Positions 51,101 to 55,880 of a DNA stretch of 64,000 nt are shown piece by piece. Within the stretch, counting starts at the first letter, position 1. Every line of letters begins with the position of its first letter. The stretch lies in contig NW_004454229.1 in NCBI RefSeq assembly GCF_000283155.1, forward strand, positions 4,266,697-4,330,696, in the 5' to 3' direction. Source of the DNA: Ceratotherium simum simum (taxonomy: Eukaryota; Chordata; Mammalia; Perissodactyla; Rhinocerotidae). Below the pieces are notes generated by a model. That model had not been told where the DNA came from and did no database searches. It worked only from the letters and a program-made list of their open reading frames with translations. A program made the translations under genes and the position numbers.

Positions 51101-53510
51101 AACAGATTTTCCCTTGGAGCCTCCAAAAGGAATGCAGCCCTGAGGAAATATTTTAGACTTCTGACCTCCAAAAGTTTAAGAAAATAAATCTGGGTTATTT
51201 TAAGCCACTAAGTGTCTGGTAATTTGTTACAGCAACAACCGGAAACTAATAGAGTAGACATGTAAACATATCCACGAAAACTGATTTAGGACCCCCTACA
51301 ACTGATAAAAAAAGAGTATAAATATCTGAACAGTTGGAGAACACACTCTGCCATTTGATTAGATAAAAAAAGGCTTTGGCCATATCTTCAATCTCAATCA
51401 CTAAGATACACTATGTAAGCAATTACACATATTTACATGAGAGCATGAACTATCATTAAAATAAAGATCTAATTATTAAGAATAATTTTTTTCTCTACAA
51501 TCTTCTCTAAGCAATAAATTAATCCTATTTTAAAATCTACCCTGTGGACATTTACATGAGCTTCTCTTAGTCAATGTATTGAAGAAAATTGTAAAACATT
51601 GAATAGACCTATCTGCATTGTGCAAATAAATGCTTATAAATGTAGGTGTATAACCACTCCACTGAAAGATTAGACGAAAAACAGATTGTCAACGCAGGGC
51701 ACAGTGATAAAGTAATGATGTTAAAACTAGGTAATAAATTAAAAACCCAAGAAAGAGAGAATCTCTTCCATAAGCAGATGGAGAGGAATAAAGGAAAAGG
51801 AAAACGAGAAGATAAGAGTTTCCAAACTGGCTAATGAATGATAAAGTAGGTTATTACACCAGTTACAATGTAAGAGCTCCCTCATCGCCCTAATCTCAAG
51901 TAAATCCTTCATACTTAGAAAGGTAAGTGACTAATGATATATACCTAGCTATTTGGGTCAGATCACAAATTGAAATCTAGGTCTCCTATCATCAAAAACA
52001 AACAAATGAAAAAAACAAAAAGCAATGCCTTTAGCTTAAGTTCCTTTTAAACTAAAACAACCTATTGTATGTGTGTGTGTATGTACATATCATATATCAC
52101 ATATGATATTTGTGTATAGGTATCTATTTCTGCATAATATTTCAAAATAAAATATATTCTGGTTTAACTTGTAAAATTGAATTAGAGGTTTAATTTTTTA
52201 AACACTGATTTCAAACCACTCTAGAAACTGTATGAAGAAAAACATACTTGAAAGCATTTAAGACACAGAGAATAGTTCCTAGGTCTCAAAAAGTAGGAAA
52301 GGCTTTTAGAGTTTTCTTTGGTTATTCTGGTTTTTCATCTACTCAACAAATATTTATCTGGGCTTAGGATAAAACAGACACTGTGACAAGCAAGTAAGAA
52401 AAATAAAGAATATAAATGCTTGATCACAAGGAGCTACTAGAGCTGGGAGGAATCTAACTCCATCCCACCCTCTTTTACAAATAAATTGAGGGCCACAGTT
52501 AGTGACATTTCTATAAGTAAAACACAAGTCTGGTCGATTCCAGACAGATGGCTCTTTCTAGCCATCTGCAGTTTAGTCAGCCTAGTGAATGCATTAAGTC
52601 ATTATTAGAGCTAGACACTGAATCAAGCCAAGGAGGAAAATGCTACAAAAGGAGAAGTACAGAGACTTGCCTTTTCAGTTGCTGCAAGCCAAGCCTAACC
52701 TATACAAACTGGGTCTCCCCAAGTATAGTATTACATGTTTCTAATGCTAAAATAAAGCAAGCAGGGTTATTCTACAGTGGTGCTATTTATTGATACACTG
52801 TAATTAAGAGCTATTTATAGCACAGCTCTATAATGAAGCCTCACCCTATATAAGCACACAGTTTTTCTCATGATCTTCATTCTTTAAATCCCAAAGATAA
52901 GAAAGATAAGAAAAGATAAGAAAACTGCCAAAAAGTAAAATTAAATGCATTTCATGCTCAGAGATTTAGTTTCTTTGTCCATAAATATATCACAATTGTT
53001 TTCAGAACTACCGAAATTCAAGCCACAAAGCACCTACACATATAGGTAACAAAGGATAAGCTATTTAAAATATCACGATGGTACTTAAAATAAAGCCTCA
53101 GAGAAAATGTCTCTTCAAGCAAAAGGAGTATGTAAACTTTTAACGTTTTAACACTCAGTATTAGCTTTAAGAATTAGGCTCTGGTCTTGCACAGGTTAGT
53201 CACTATGGTAAAGCCCTCAAAAACAAAGGCTGAAAAACTAAAATCTACCATCCTTTTGATTTATTTCAAATCTATGCTAGACATTTAATGGCTTCAGGAA
53301 TAAACATGACACATCTATTTCCATTTAGCCCTTCATGATATAAAGATAAAATGGTCTAGTGATAAAGAATGATAAATATGCTAAATAACTGGCTGAATGA
53401 AGGAAAGAGTGGTAAGATATGAAGCACTTCTCTTACCACTATCAACTGCTTCAACTTCCCGGTCAATTGCATCTCTGATCATTAGTGGATGGATAAAGAA
53501 CTGGGCCCAT
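11945..53510 (-). CDS. NRDC: NRDC (nardilysin), 3' part: last 27 coding exons, spliced
   Basis: Nardilysin is an M16 zinc metalloendopeptidase that cuts N-terminal to Arg at dibasic sites and, by known work, boosts ADAM17-type ectodomain shedding; it is found in cytosol, nucleus and at the cell surface. Twenty-seven exons join in one frame: one leading base, 862 codons, then TAA. Human nardilysin is about 1150 residues, so about 290 residues including the HxxEH motif and acidic insert are upstream of the window. Window residues 1-60 hold REVEAVDSE, whose last Glu is by homology with insulin-degrading enzyme the third zinc ligand. The remainder covers the rest of the catalytic half, the middle domain and the C-terminal M16-like half that closes the substrate chamber. 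All junctions are GT-AG except one GC-AG. Nothing suggests a pseudogene. Identity rests on long stretches matching recalled human nardilysin. Confidence 0.96.
12311..12400 (-). CDS. NRDC: NRDC coding exon (residues 768-797)
   Basis: Acceptor ttgctgtaag, donor CAT|gtgagt. It encodes IEALKSFSKSDLVNWFKAHR and GPGCKMLGVH. It is symmetric, phase 0 at both ends. Confidence 0.95.
12474..12906 (-). mobile_element. ERE-type SINE, chimeric long form, broken by an assembly gap
   Basis: Poly(T), a tail start (gtgaggaagatcag), 100 Ns, then the same tail start again, a full two-unit tail, body and head. Target-site duplication taaagatagtt / taaaggtagtt lies at 12464-12474 and 12907-12917, so it is a single insertion. 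Confidence 0.88.
12508..12607. other. Assembly gap, exactly 100 N
   Basis: Run of 100 N, the conventional placeholder for a gap of unknown size. Both edges carry the same 14-base ERE tail sequence. Confidence 0.98.
12918..13827. other. NRDC intron, no feature recognised
   Basis: Non-repetitive-looking intron between two NRDC exons. Nothing I can name. Confidence 0.5.
13828..13944 (-). CDS. NRDC: NRDC coding exon (residues 729-767)
   Basis: Acceptor ggtggtaacag, donor GAG|gtagta. It encodes VTALIKLKECEDTHLGEEVD to QYLFDRLAHE. The preceding intron contains the ERE with the assembly gap on its downstream side. Confidence 0.95.
14213..14303 (-). CDS. NRDC: NRDC coding exon (residues 698-728)
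   Basis: Acceptor tgttttag, donor CAG|gtgact. It encodes SEVVDKKIEEFLSSFEEKIE and NLTEDAFNTQ, an amphipathic helical segment. Confidence 0.95.
14884..14967 (-). CDS. NRDC: NRDC coding exon (residues 670-697)
   Basis: Acceptor gctgtag, donor ACAA|gtgagt. It encodes YHVYPTCRNTSGILGFSVTV and GTQATKY. Confidence 0.95.
15390..15442 (-). CDS. NRDC: NRDC coding exon, 53 nt (residues 653-669)
   Basis: Acceptor gaattacag, donor TTGG|gtaagt. It encodes MHMEEPCFDFLRTKQTL. Confidence 0.94.
15734..15781 (-). CDS. NRDC: NRDC coding exon, 48 nt (residues 637-652)
   Basis: Acceptor tcctttcag, donor GTG|gtaagt. It encodes SGTRSLREYTLMELLV. It is symmetric, so skipping would keep the frame. Confidence 0.94.
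15782..17637. other. NRDC intron, largely unassigned
   Basis: A short L2 tail-like piece at about 15965-16030 and a MIR-like piece at about 17185-17300. The rest is GC-richer than the surrounding introns, with open frames but no protein I recognise. Confidence 0.5.
17638..17776 (-). CDS. NRDC: NRDC coding exon (residues 590-636)
   Basis: Acceptor ttttgcag, donor CAG|gtcagt. It encodes KLNFMPLEQEMPVQFQVVEL to SEVTVYYQ. Confidence 0.95.
18028..18059 (-). CDS. NRDC: NRDC micro-exon, 32 nt (residues 580-589)
   Basis: Acceptor tctcctag, donor TTGA|gtgagt. It encodes ESMDFLKYVV plus two bases of an Asp codon. The frame of both neighbours requires it. Confidence 0.93.
18240..18480 (+). mobile_element. 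L2 3'-end fragment
   Basis: Sense L2 tail pattern: ccactaggctgtgccctc, then gacaacagtgactgtg, and cttggcagagagtgagc. Confidence 0.5.
18930..19180 (+). mobile_element. L2 fragment
   Basis: Sense L2-like reading: aaaaatctgggcatcatcct, agacccctccctta, catccaatcagtcactgag. Confidence 0.6.
19185..19460 (-). mobile_element. L1 3'-end fragment, minus orientation
   Basis: Antisense L1 3' region (ttttaagtgtacagctctg, cacattgttgtgaaac, ctggtaaccaccattc, atgtaaatggaatcatac). It splits the L2 on either side. Confidence 0.75.
19490..19800 (+). mobile_element. L2 fragment, continuation
   Basis: Sense L2-like (aggataaagcccaagctcct, ccaggcctg-like and ctctccagctcc pieces). It includes a (GT)n run at 19617-19640. 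Confidence 0.5.
19961..20123 (-). CDS. NRDC: NRDC coding exon (residues 525-579)
   Basis: Acceptor tttgtacag, donor ACA|gtaagt. It encodes DVRLLILEYARWSMIDKYRA to FVEGLVQGNVTST. Confidence 0.96.
20523..20785 (+). mobile_element. MIR SINE
   Basis: MIR core and tail: gcaagttacctaacatctgt, gtaaaacaagggaaataata, ggttttggtgagaattagat, then caataaataggtgttatt. Confidence 0.8.
21389..21673 (+). mobile_element. ERE-type SINE, chimeric long form
   Basis: tRNA-like head (starts slightly short), body with tctactggggctttgggg, then the two-unit tail. Target-site duplication caatttaactcagct lies at 21374-21388 and 21674-21688, perfect 15 bp. Confidence 0.95.
22033..22160 (-). CDS. NRDC: NRDC coding exon (residues 483-524)
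   Basis: Acceptor ttctttttag, donor CCAA|gtgagt. It encodes LLFQLIIDYLAEFSSTPAVF to YFNILIKPETLA. Confidence 0.96.
22370..23400 (-). mobile_element. L1 ORF2 fragment, minus orientation
   Basis: Antisense L1: tattcctaggtactttattg, gttgaataatagaggtgatc, cttggcttgttcctgatttt and tctagctttatatatata. Confidence 0.65.
23400..24386. other. NRDC intron, no feature recognised
   Basis: Between the L1 fragment and the exon at 24387. Nothing I can name with confidence. Confidence 0.45.
24387..24537 (-). CDS. NRDC: NRDC coding exon (residues 432-482)
   Basis: Acceptor tatattctcag, donor CCT|gtaagt. It encodes VVLFDIFVNILTHNLAEPAY to VKGFNHKLP. An ERE sits about 90 bases upstream of the acceptor (24625-24918). 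Confidence 0.96.
24625..24918 (-). mobile_element. ERE-type SINE, chimeric long form
   Basis: Tail of two units, body, near-consensus head. Target-site duplication gaaacttcactt lies at 24615-24626 and 24919-24930. Confidence 0.95.
25779..25830 (-). CDS. NRDC: NRDC coding exon, 52 nt (residues 415-431)
   Basis: Acceptor ttctttcag, donor GCAAA|gtaagc. It encodes YIRFHLISPLIQKSAA. The other two frames do not match nardilysin, so the frame is fixed by the neighbours. Confidence 0.94.
26936..27055 (-). CDS. NRDC: NRDC coding exon (residues 375-414)
   Basis: Acceptor cttttgttag, donor AAAG|gtaaaa. It encodes TDFMLKAFDCPETEYPVKIV to KKDNKFKIPK. Confidence 0.96.
27665..28220 (-). mobile_element. 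L1 3'-end fragment, minus orientation
   Basis: Antisense L1 3' region, beginning at the 3' edge and running through gcaaccatcaatctgagttc, cattcagcataatg, gttcatccatgttgcagcat to gagcagaattgctgg. Confidence 0.85.
28429..28466. repeat. Perfect tandem duplication, 19 bp x 2
   Basis: ttcacaactcattatactg occurs twice without spacer (28429-28447 and 28448-28466), in NRDC intron. Confidence 0.95.
28590..28805 (+). mobile_element. MIR SINE
   Basis: MIR pattern (gagccttggttttctcattt, gtgttactgggaaactcaaa) just upstream, in window order, of the NRDC exon at 28853. Confidence 0.6.
28853..28939 (-). CDS. NRDC: NRDC coding exon (residues 346-374)
   Basis: Acceptor tctctacag, donor ATAG|gtcagt. It encodes VENSWAELWKTNFELNPDLH and LPAENKYI. 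Confidence 0.95.
29086..29255 (-). mobile_element. hAT-type non-autonomous DNA transposon, MER20-like
   Basis: Reads attcaaagtgtggtctcagc, ccacctgggagtttgttaag, gccc-gaccccagagctactg to cagtctgagaagcact, the antisense of the common MER20-type consensus as recalled. Confidence 0.65.
29499..29622 (-). CDS. NRDC: NRDC coding exon (residues 305-345)
   Basis: Acceptor cttattag, donor GAAG|gtaaat. It encodes VIAEALNQLVPQKANLVLLS to DLKEKWFGTQYSME. Confidence 0.96.
29880..30165 (-). mobile_element. MIR SINE, minus orientation
   Basis: Antisense MIR (taacatttactaagctttta, ttatctcatttaaccctaaa, acacagctacaagtaagtgg). Confidence 0.65.
30415..30655 (-). mobile_element. ERE-type SINE
   Basis: Two-unit tail, body, head ending ccacggggccagcccc. 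Target-site duplication atcctcttta lies at 30405-30414 and 30657-30666. Confidence 0.93.
30690..30905. mobile_element. hAT-type non-autonomous DNA transposon (MER-type)
   Basis: Ends pair as inverted repeats: tttctcaacctcgg at about 30699 and ttggttgagaactgctac at about 30887. The interior (ggccagataattctttgttg, cattgtaggatgtttagcta) is a well-known MER consensus, subfamily not resolved. Confidence 0.7.
31429..31533 (-). CDS. NRDC: NRDC coding exon (residues 270-304)
   Basis: Acceptor ctctttacag, donor GAA|gtaagg. It encodes TDPVEYVENMCENMQLYPLQ to LLFEYKPE. It is symmetric, phase 0. Confidence 0.96.
32060..32290 (-). mobile_element. MIR SINE, minus orientation
   Basis: Antisense MIR: tgacttgcccaaggtcacgc, agtaagtgacagag, then aactcaggcctcc. 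Confidence 0.75.
32730..33650 (-). mobile_element. L1 3'-end fragment, minus orientation, split by an ERE
   Basis: Antisense L1 3' region from cacataccctaaaattcaca to ccaccagcaatgtatgaggg, resuming exactly after the ERE at 33248-33446. Confidence 0.85.
33248..33446 (-). mobile_element. ERE-type SINE, short form with a single tail unit
   Basis: Body, one tail unit and head with the extra cgaaccccgggcc segment. Perfect 15-bp target-site duplication tgtgtacaagtattt lies at 33233-33247 and 33447-33461. Confidence 0.95.
33650..34680. other. NRDC intron, no feature recognised
   Basis: AT-rich intron. No exon or repeat that I can name. Confidence 0.45.
34683..35515 (+). mobile_element. hAT-type DNA transposon remnant
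   Basis: Starts with aggggctcttaatctagggt and ends near 35480-35505 with aagggatccaaggcac and aaaaagggttt, the expected inverted end. The interior (tttccactaacctctaactt, catctgtgactata, cttaaaaacattattctatg) matches a common mammalian element as recalled. Confidence 0.6.
35838..36056 (-). mobile_element. ERE-type SINE, short-body form
   Basis: T-rich start with attt units, body ccccaaagccccagtagata, head. Perfect 17-bp target-site duplication tgtcttcacaatatttg lies at 35821-35837 and 36057-36073. Confidence 0.96.
36404..36458 (-). CDS. NRDC: NRDC coding exon, 55 nt (residues 251-269)
   Basis: Acceptor ctttcacag, donor CAG|gtaatg. It encodes IFEEIQKIEDNEFHYQEQ. Confidence 0.95.
36742..36800 (-). 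CDS. NRDC: NRDC coding exon, 59 nt (residues 232-250)
   Basis: Acceptor ttattttcag, donor AAAG|gtaata. It encodes VAHTVFQYLKMLQKLGPEK. Confidence 0.95.
36881..37001 (-). CDS. NRDC: NRDC coding exon (residues 191-231)
   Basis: Acceptor taactatag, donor GAG|gtaaat. It encodes CWALALFGGNGETGFEQNST to LTDEGYEHFYE. Confidence 0.96.
37002..38353 (-). other. NRDC: GC-AG intron of NRDC
   Basis: Read on the minus strand, the donor is AAAAAA|GCAAGT and the acceptor taactatag. Coding continuity (Lys-Lys-Cys with the second Lys as AA|G) requires the exon to stop at 38354. The nearby GT four bases on would break the frame. Confidence 0.85.
37227..37276. repeat. AT-rich inverted repeat with a duplicated arm
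   Basis: tatttaatggaaatat (37241-37256) and its perfect complement atatttccattaaata (37261-37276) are separated by four bases. The left arm core tttatttaatggaa is also duplicated at 37227-37240. It lies inside the NRDC GC-AG intron. Confidence 0.93.
38354..38431 (-). CDS. NRDC: NRDC coding exon with a GC donor (residues 165-190)
   Basis: Acceptor ttttttttaag, donor GCAAGT. It encodes VKPLHYISWLVGHEGKGSIL and SYLRK. Confidence 0.93.
38432..39440. other. NRDC intron, mostly unassigned
   Basis: AT-rich, with a decayed MIR-like stretch around 38910-39030. No other feature seen. Confidence 0.45.
39441..39673 (+). mobile_element. ERE-type SINE
   Basis: Head, body, two tail units, ending in (CA)n rather than plain poly(A). 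The target-site duplication is not clear. Confidence 0.9.
40000..40255 (-). mobile_element. ERE-type SINE
   Basis: T-rich start with cttt interruptions, two tail units, body and head ending ccacggggctggccc. Only a short, imperfect duplication (tatatt) is visible. Confidence 0.9.
40256..41082. other. NRDC intron, no feature recognised
   Basis: AT-rich intron between two EREs. Nothing I can name. Confidence 0.45.
41083..41297 (+). mobile_element. ERE-type SINE, short-body form, near-consensus
   Basis: Head, body ending tctactggggctttgggggg, (AAAT)n tail. Perfect 13-bp target-site duplication agaagttagcact lies at 41067-41079 and 41298-41310. Confidence 0.96.
41557..41626 (-). CDS. NRDC: NRDC coding exon (residues 142-164)
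   Basis: Acceptor tttgttcag, donor ACAG|gtaaga. It encodes VPIRKIHALTITWALPPQQQ and HY. Confidence 0.95.
42018..42279 (-). mobile_element. ERE-type SINE inside the MIR
   Basis: Two-unit tail, body and head. Perfect 16-bp target-site duplication gcctttaaatctttct lies at 42002-42017 and 42280-42295. A (GTT)n run follows the T-rich start. Confidence 0.95.
42358..42565 (+). mobile_element. ERE-type SINE, short-body form, inside the same MIR
   Basis: Head, body and (AAAT)n tail. Perfect 14-bp target-site duplication aagattcctcccag lies at 42344-42357 and 42566-42579. Confidence 0.95.
42606..43497. other. NRDC intron, purine-rich, otherwise unassigned
   Basis: Includes a (GGA)n tract at about 42758-42778 and long A/G-rich stretches to about 43280. 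No exon or named repeat. Confidence 0.5.
43498..43571 (-). CDS. NRDC: NRDC coding exon (residues 117-141)
   Basis: Acceptor attttcag, donor AGAG|gttcgt, a weak donor with T at +3 and C at +4. It encodes GLPKPNFGHLTDPFDTPAFN and KLYR. Confidence 0.93.
43940..44050 (-). mobile_element. L2 3'-end fragment, minus orientation
   Basis: Antisense L2 tail pattern (ttcaacaaatatatatggag, aggcactgtggtattt, then cttcaagccc). Confidence 0.5.
44680..44921 (-). mobile_element. ERE-type SINE
   Basis: Two tail units, body, head with the cgaaccctgggcc segment. Target-site duplication taaagtgtcttt lies at 44668-44679 and 44922-44933. Confidence 0.94.
45536..45593 (-). CDS. NRDC: NRDC coding exon, 58 nt (residues 98-116)
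   Basis: Acceptor ccccactaag, a pyrimidine-poor 3' splice site; donor ACAA|gtaaga. It encodes TLDTLEKWVTEIFSQIPN. Confidence 0.93.
45594..47502. other. NRDC intron, no named feature
   Basis: AT-rich intron with a weak MIR-like stretch near 47300-47400. No exon is needed here, because the flanking exons join in frame. Confidence 0.5.
47503..47625 (-). CDS. NRDC: NRDC coding exon (residues 57-97)
   Basis: Acceptor tttttacag, donor AAAG|gtaata. It encodes NAETLKHEPKRNSIDTHARL to YMTLVVQSK. Confidence 0.96.
48225..48425 (+). mobile_element. MIR SINE
   Basis: MIR core: gaggttcaaatcccacatcc, aacttccctgagcctgtttc, gggatgataatgg, gagtacctggcaccc. Confidence 0.75.
48649..48744 (-). CDS. NRDC: NRDC coding exon (residues 25-56)
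   Basis: Acceptor aactgacag, donor TGGG|gtaaga. It encodes YQLARPSDANRKEMLFGSLA to MGKFFW. Its first two bases complete the Glu codon that by homology is the third zinc ligand. Confidence 0.96.
49135..49325 (+). mobile_element. MIR SINE
   Basis: MIR core: agaattcaaggtctgccatt, gttatctaacttctctgatt, tataaaatggagttactagt. Confidence 0.75.
49325..50620 (-). mobile_element. Long L2 fragment, minus orientation
   Basis: Begins with the antisense tail (aacaaatatttactgaacat, ctgccctcaaggagtttaca) and continues inward through gaaggcctctctgaagaggt to gattctggttgtaaatgtgg. A MIR interrupts it at 50190-50395. Confidence 0.75.
50190..50395 (+). mobile_element. MIR SINE inside the L2
   Basis: MIR pattern: gggttaattacttaacccct, ctaagcctcagtttcattat, gtgctcaataaatgttagct. 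Confidence 0.75.
50769..51256 (+). mobile_element. MaLR/MLT1-like LTR (assignment tentative)
   Basis: About 490 bases from ggttgaataatggcccccaa, through ccttataagagaaaggcaag and ttttaagccactaagtgtct to gcaacaaccggaaactaata. This is a common mammalian LTR consensus as recalled. No internal retroviral sequence is present. Confidence 0.55.
51260..53436. other. NRDC intron, mostly unassigned
   Basis: AT-rich. A decayed L2/MIR-like stretch lies at about 52335-52520. No exon: the flanking NRDC exons join in frame. Confidence 0.45.
53437..53510 (-). CDS. NRDC: NRDC coding exon, the most 5' in the window (residues 1-24)
   Basis: Acceptor tgtttttcag, donor AGTG|gtaaga. It encodes WAQFFIHPLMIRDAIDREVE and AVDS, ending in the first base of the zinc-ligand Glu codon. 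No further NRDC exon is visible up to 64000. Confidence 0.95.
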
Positions 53511-53588
53511 CTGAAAAACAAACAAAAAAACCCCTAGCATTTCTGTTTTTGTTCAGTAAAAGCTTTTTATCAGTCAACGTCTATTTTT

Positions 53589-53800
53589 TTTTTTTTTTTG
53601 TGAGGAGGACTAGCCCTGAGCTAACATCTGATGCCAATCTTCCCCTTTTTTCTTGAGGAAGACTGGCCCTGGGCTAACAGCCATGCCCATCTTCCTCTAC
53701 TTTATATGGGTCGCCACCACAGCATGGCTTAACAAGTGGTGCATTGGTGCATGCCCGGGATCTGAACCTGCGAACCCCGGGCTGCCGCAGCAGAGCGCAC
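53589..53800 (-). mobile_element. ERE-type SINE, larger (3') part, split by an LTR
   Basis: Tail units, body and most of the head. It continues at 54491-54526. The ERE's own duplication tcaacgtctatttttt lies at 53574-53589 and 54527-54542. Confidence 0.94.
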
Positions 53801-54490
53801 TGATGGTGTTCAGGGCAGGCCAACCCAAGATGCACCACTCTGGTATGTGGATTATTTCGAGCTGAAGACAATAAAGACTCAGAAAACTCAGGAAGAACAT
53901 TTGAGTTTCCCCTCCCAAACTGCCTCAAGAACTTAAAATATCTGTTTCAGGAAGGAGTTACTATCATGATGGCTGTAATATAATGTAAAATAGATGTTAC
54001 AGTAGGAAAGGTACCAAGCCCCTCTTATCAAAATTCTGTCTCTTCCGGGCTACATTCTCTGGGTGGCCCTGCTGGGAGTTGCCAGACAAACATTTACATT
54101 TATAAGGGAAATCTCCATTTGTAAAGGTATCTCCCTCTCTGTGCTGGGAGGAGGGGGGGATGACCTCATCTCTAAAAACTTATCAGTGTGAAAGCTGAGG
54201 CCTTAAATCTGCATAATAACCTTACTCTTGTTTACTGTGCTTTTCTGGTAATCTCCCGTAACTGACTCCCCCCATCCCCAACATCCTCCTTTGTCTTGGG
54301 CTGAAGATGGTATTTAAGAGGAGAATCTCTGCTATTGTGCTGAGAAACTCAGTTTCTGTGGTTTCTCCCATATATACATGTTACCAAACTTGGTATTATT
54401 TTCTTCTGCTAACCTGTCTTTTTAATTATTTGGCCAGCCAGAAGAACCTTAAGGGAAAGGGCAGAGGGGGATTCTCCCTCTTCCCCTACA
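53801..54490. mobile_element. Solo endogenous-retrovirus LTR, 690 bp
   Basis: Begins TG and ends CA (tgatggtgtt ... cccctaca) and interrupts an ERE cleanly. The flanking hexamers gcgcac (53795-53800) and gcgtgc (54491-54496) differ only by two CpG-type transitions from gcgcgc. A TATA-like tatttaa lies near 54310 on the plus strand. There are no gag, pol or env remnants. A 6-bp duplication suits a class II (beta-like) ERV; the subfamily is unknown. Confidence 0.85.
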
Positions 54491-54526
54491 GCGTGCACTT
54501 AACCGCTGCATCACCAGGCTGGCCCC
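54491..54526 (-). mobile_element. ERE-type SINE, head remnant beyond the LTR
   Basis: The last 36 bases of the ERE head (cttaaccgctgcatcaccag, then ctggcccc), displaced by the LTR. Confidence 0.93.
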
Positions 54527-54649
54527 TCAACGTCTATTTTTTAATTAAGAAATTCTACTAAGTTGGAGATTTAGTTCCTAATCACGCATATGTAAAGTGT
54601 AAGTAATATTCTGCATTTCTGTATTTTGAAGTCTACAAACTACTTTTTT

Positions 54650-54890
54650 TCATTACGAAATATAACCCCCATACAGAAAAATATGTAAACCATGAACATA
54701 CAGACTAATGTATAAGTGTAAGGTAAACACTTGAGTGGCCACCACCAAGGTCAAGAAACAGACTACTGTCACAACTCCAGAAACAGCACCTATCTGATCT
54801 TCAGAGTTAATATCCTGAATGTTATGGTTCTCACTTCTCTGCTTTTCTTTATAGTTTTATCACCTATATATGTATTTCTAGACCAGTGTT
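54650..54890 (-). mobile_element. L1 3'-end fragment, minus orientation
   Basis: Antisense old L1 3' sequence (gtggccaccaccaaggtcaa, cagaaacagcacctatctga). It appears to continue at 55890 after an insertion. Confidence 0.6.
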
Positions 54891-54892
54891 TC

Positions 54893-55880
54893 TTGATCTT
54901 TTTTTTTTTTCATTATCAACTGTAAGGAGCTTTTTCAAAAATTTTCTCCTAATCATTCTCCTATGAAATTTTAATACCTGGATATACTATCTGTTTATAT
55001 ACTGTATGTCTATCTGTGATTTTACAAATAAAAAGTGTATAAAGCCAACTCTTTATTCAATAGAGGGTTACAAATGATTAAATAAAATTTTTAAGTTAAA
55101 ATTTTAAAGGCTACTACATAGTATTTCACTTAACTTTATAATGTATTTGTTTTTTAATATAATTTATTTACTTAAATTGCGATACATCAAATTACATATG
55201 CAAATTATCCATTTATACAATAATAGTGATGTAATCAAATTTTAAAAAATTAAAATTTATTTTTCCAGCAGAAGTAAAACCATTGAAAGGATTAGTTTCC
55301 TAAAATATTTAATAAACTTTTTTTGCTTGATCTGAGAAGAAACTTTTAACTTAGCTACTAGATATTCCTTAAGATACTTTCAATATTTTTTCCTTTTCAG
55401 TACTTGGTATAACTAATGATAACTATTCAACAAAAGCTGAATAACTTTTGTTAATTAATAAAACAGATTTTTATTTAATTCTAAAAACCCAATTCACACA
55501 CAAAAGCATGGAATATCAAATATAAACAACATCCACAAGACAGCCAATGGCAACCAAATGGCATGTGCAGACCACCTCTAGCAATGACTTCGAGATAAGC
55601 AATCATTTGAAAGTCCTCCAACCATCTATCCACCAGTTTTGTAGCACTGACTTTGCATACGCTTTGTATATCTTCCCCAAACTCAATGTCAGTGTAAATG
55701 GTGCTCATGTGATACTTGAGAAAACTCAAAGAGAAATCAAATACTAAGTAAAGATTTTGCCAGGTAGGGTTAAGCTTTGGAGGGCCAGAAACCACTATAA
55801 TATTGAACATTTTTCTACCCTCCAAGAACCAATTTTTGCCACAAAAGCGAACAATAATCACCCCCACTGAGAATGCATGT
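54893..55880. other. Unassigned insertion in L1, possibly a hAT-type transposon
   Basis: Starts cagtgtttcttgatc and ends ccccactgag, so both outer ends carry a CAGTG-like terminus. Between about 55481 and 55867 the minus strand stays open for 128 codons. I do not recognise the protein. Confidence 0.4.

Noticed and set aside
53801..54490. Retroviral coding genes next to the LTR
   Set aside because: ERE sequence resumes directly at 54491, so this is a solo LTR with no internal region.
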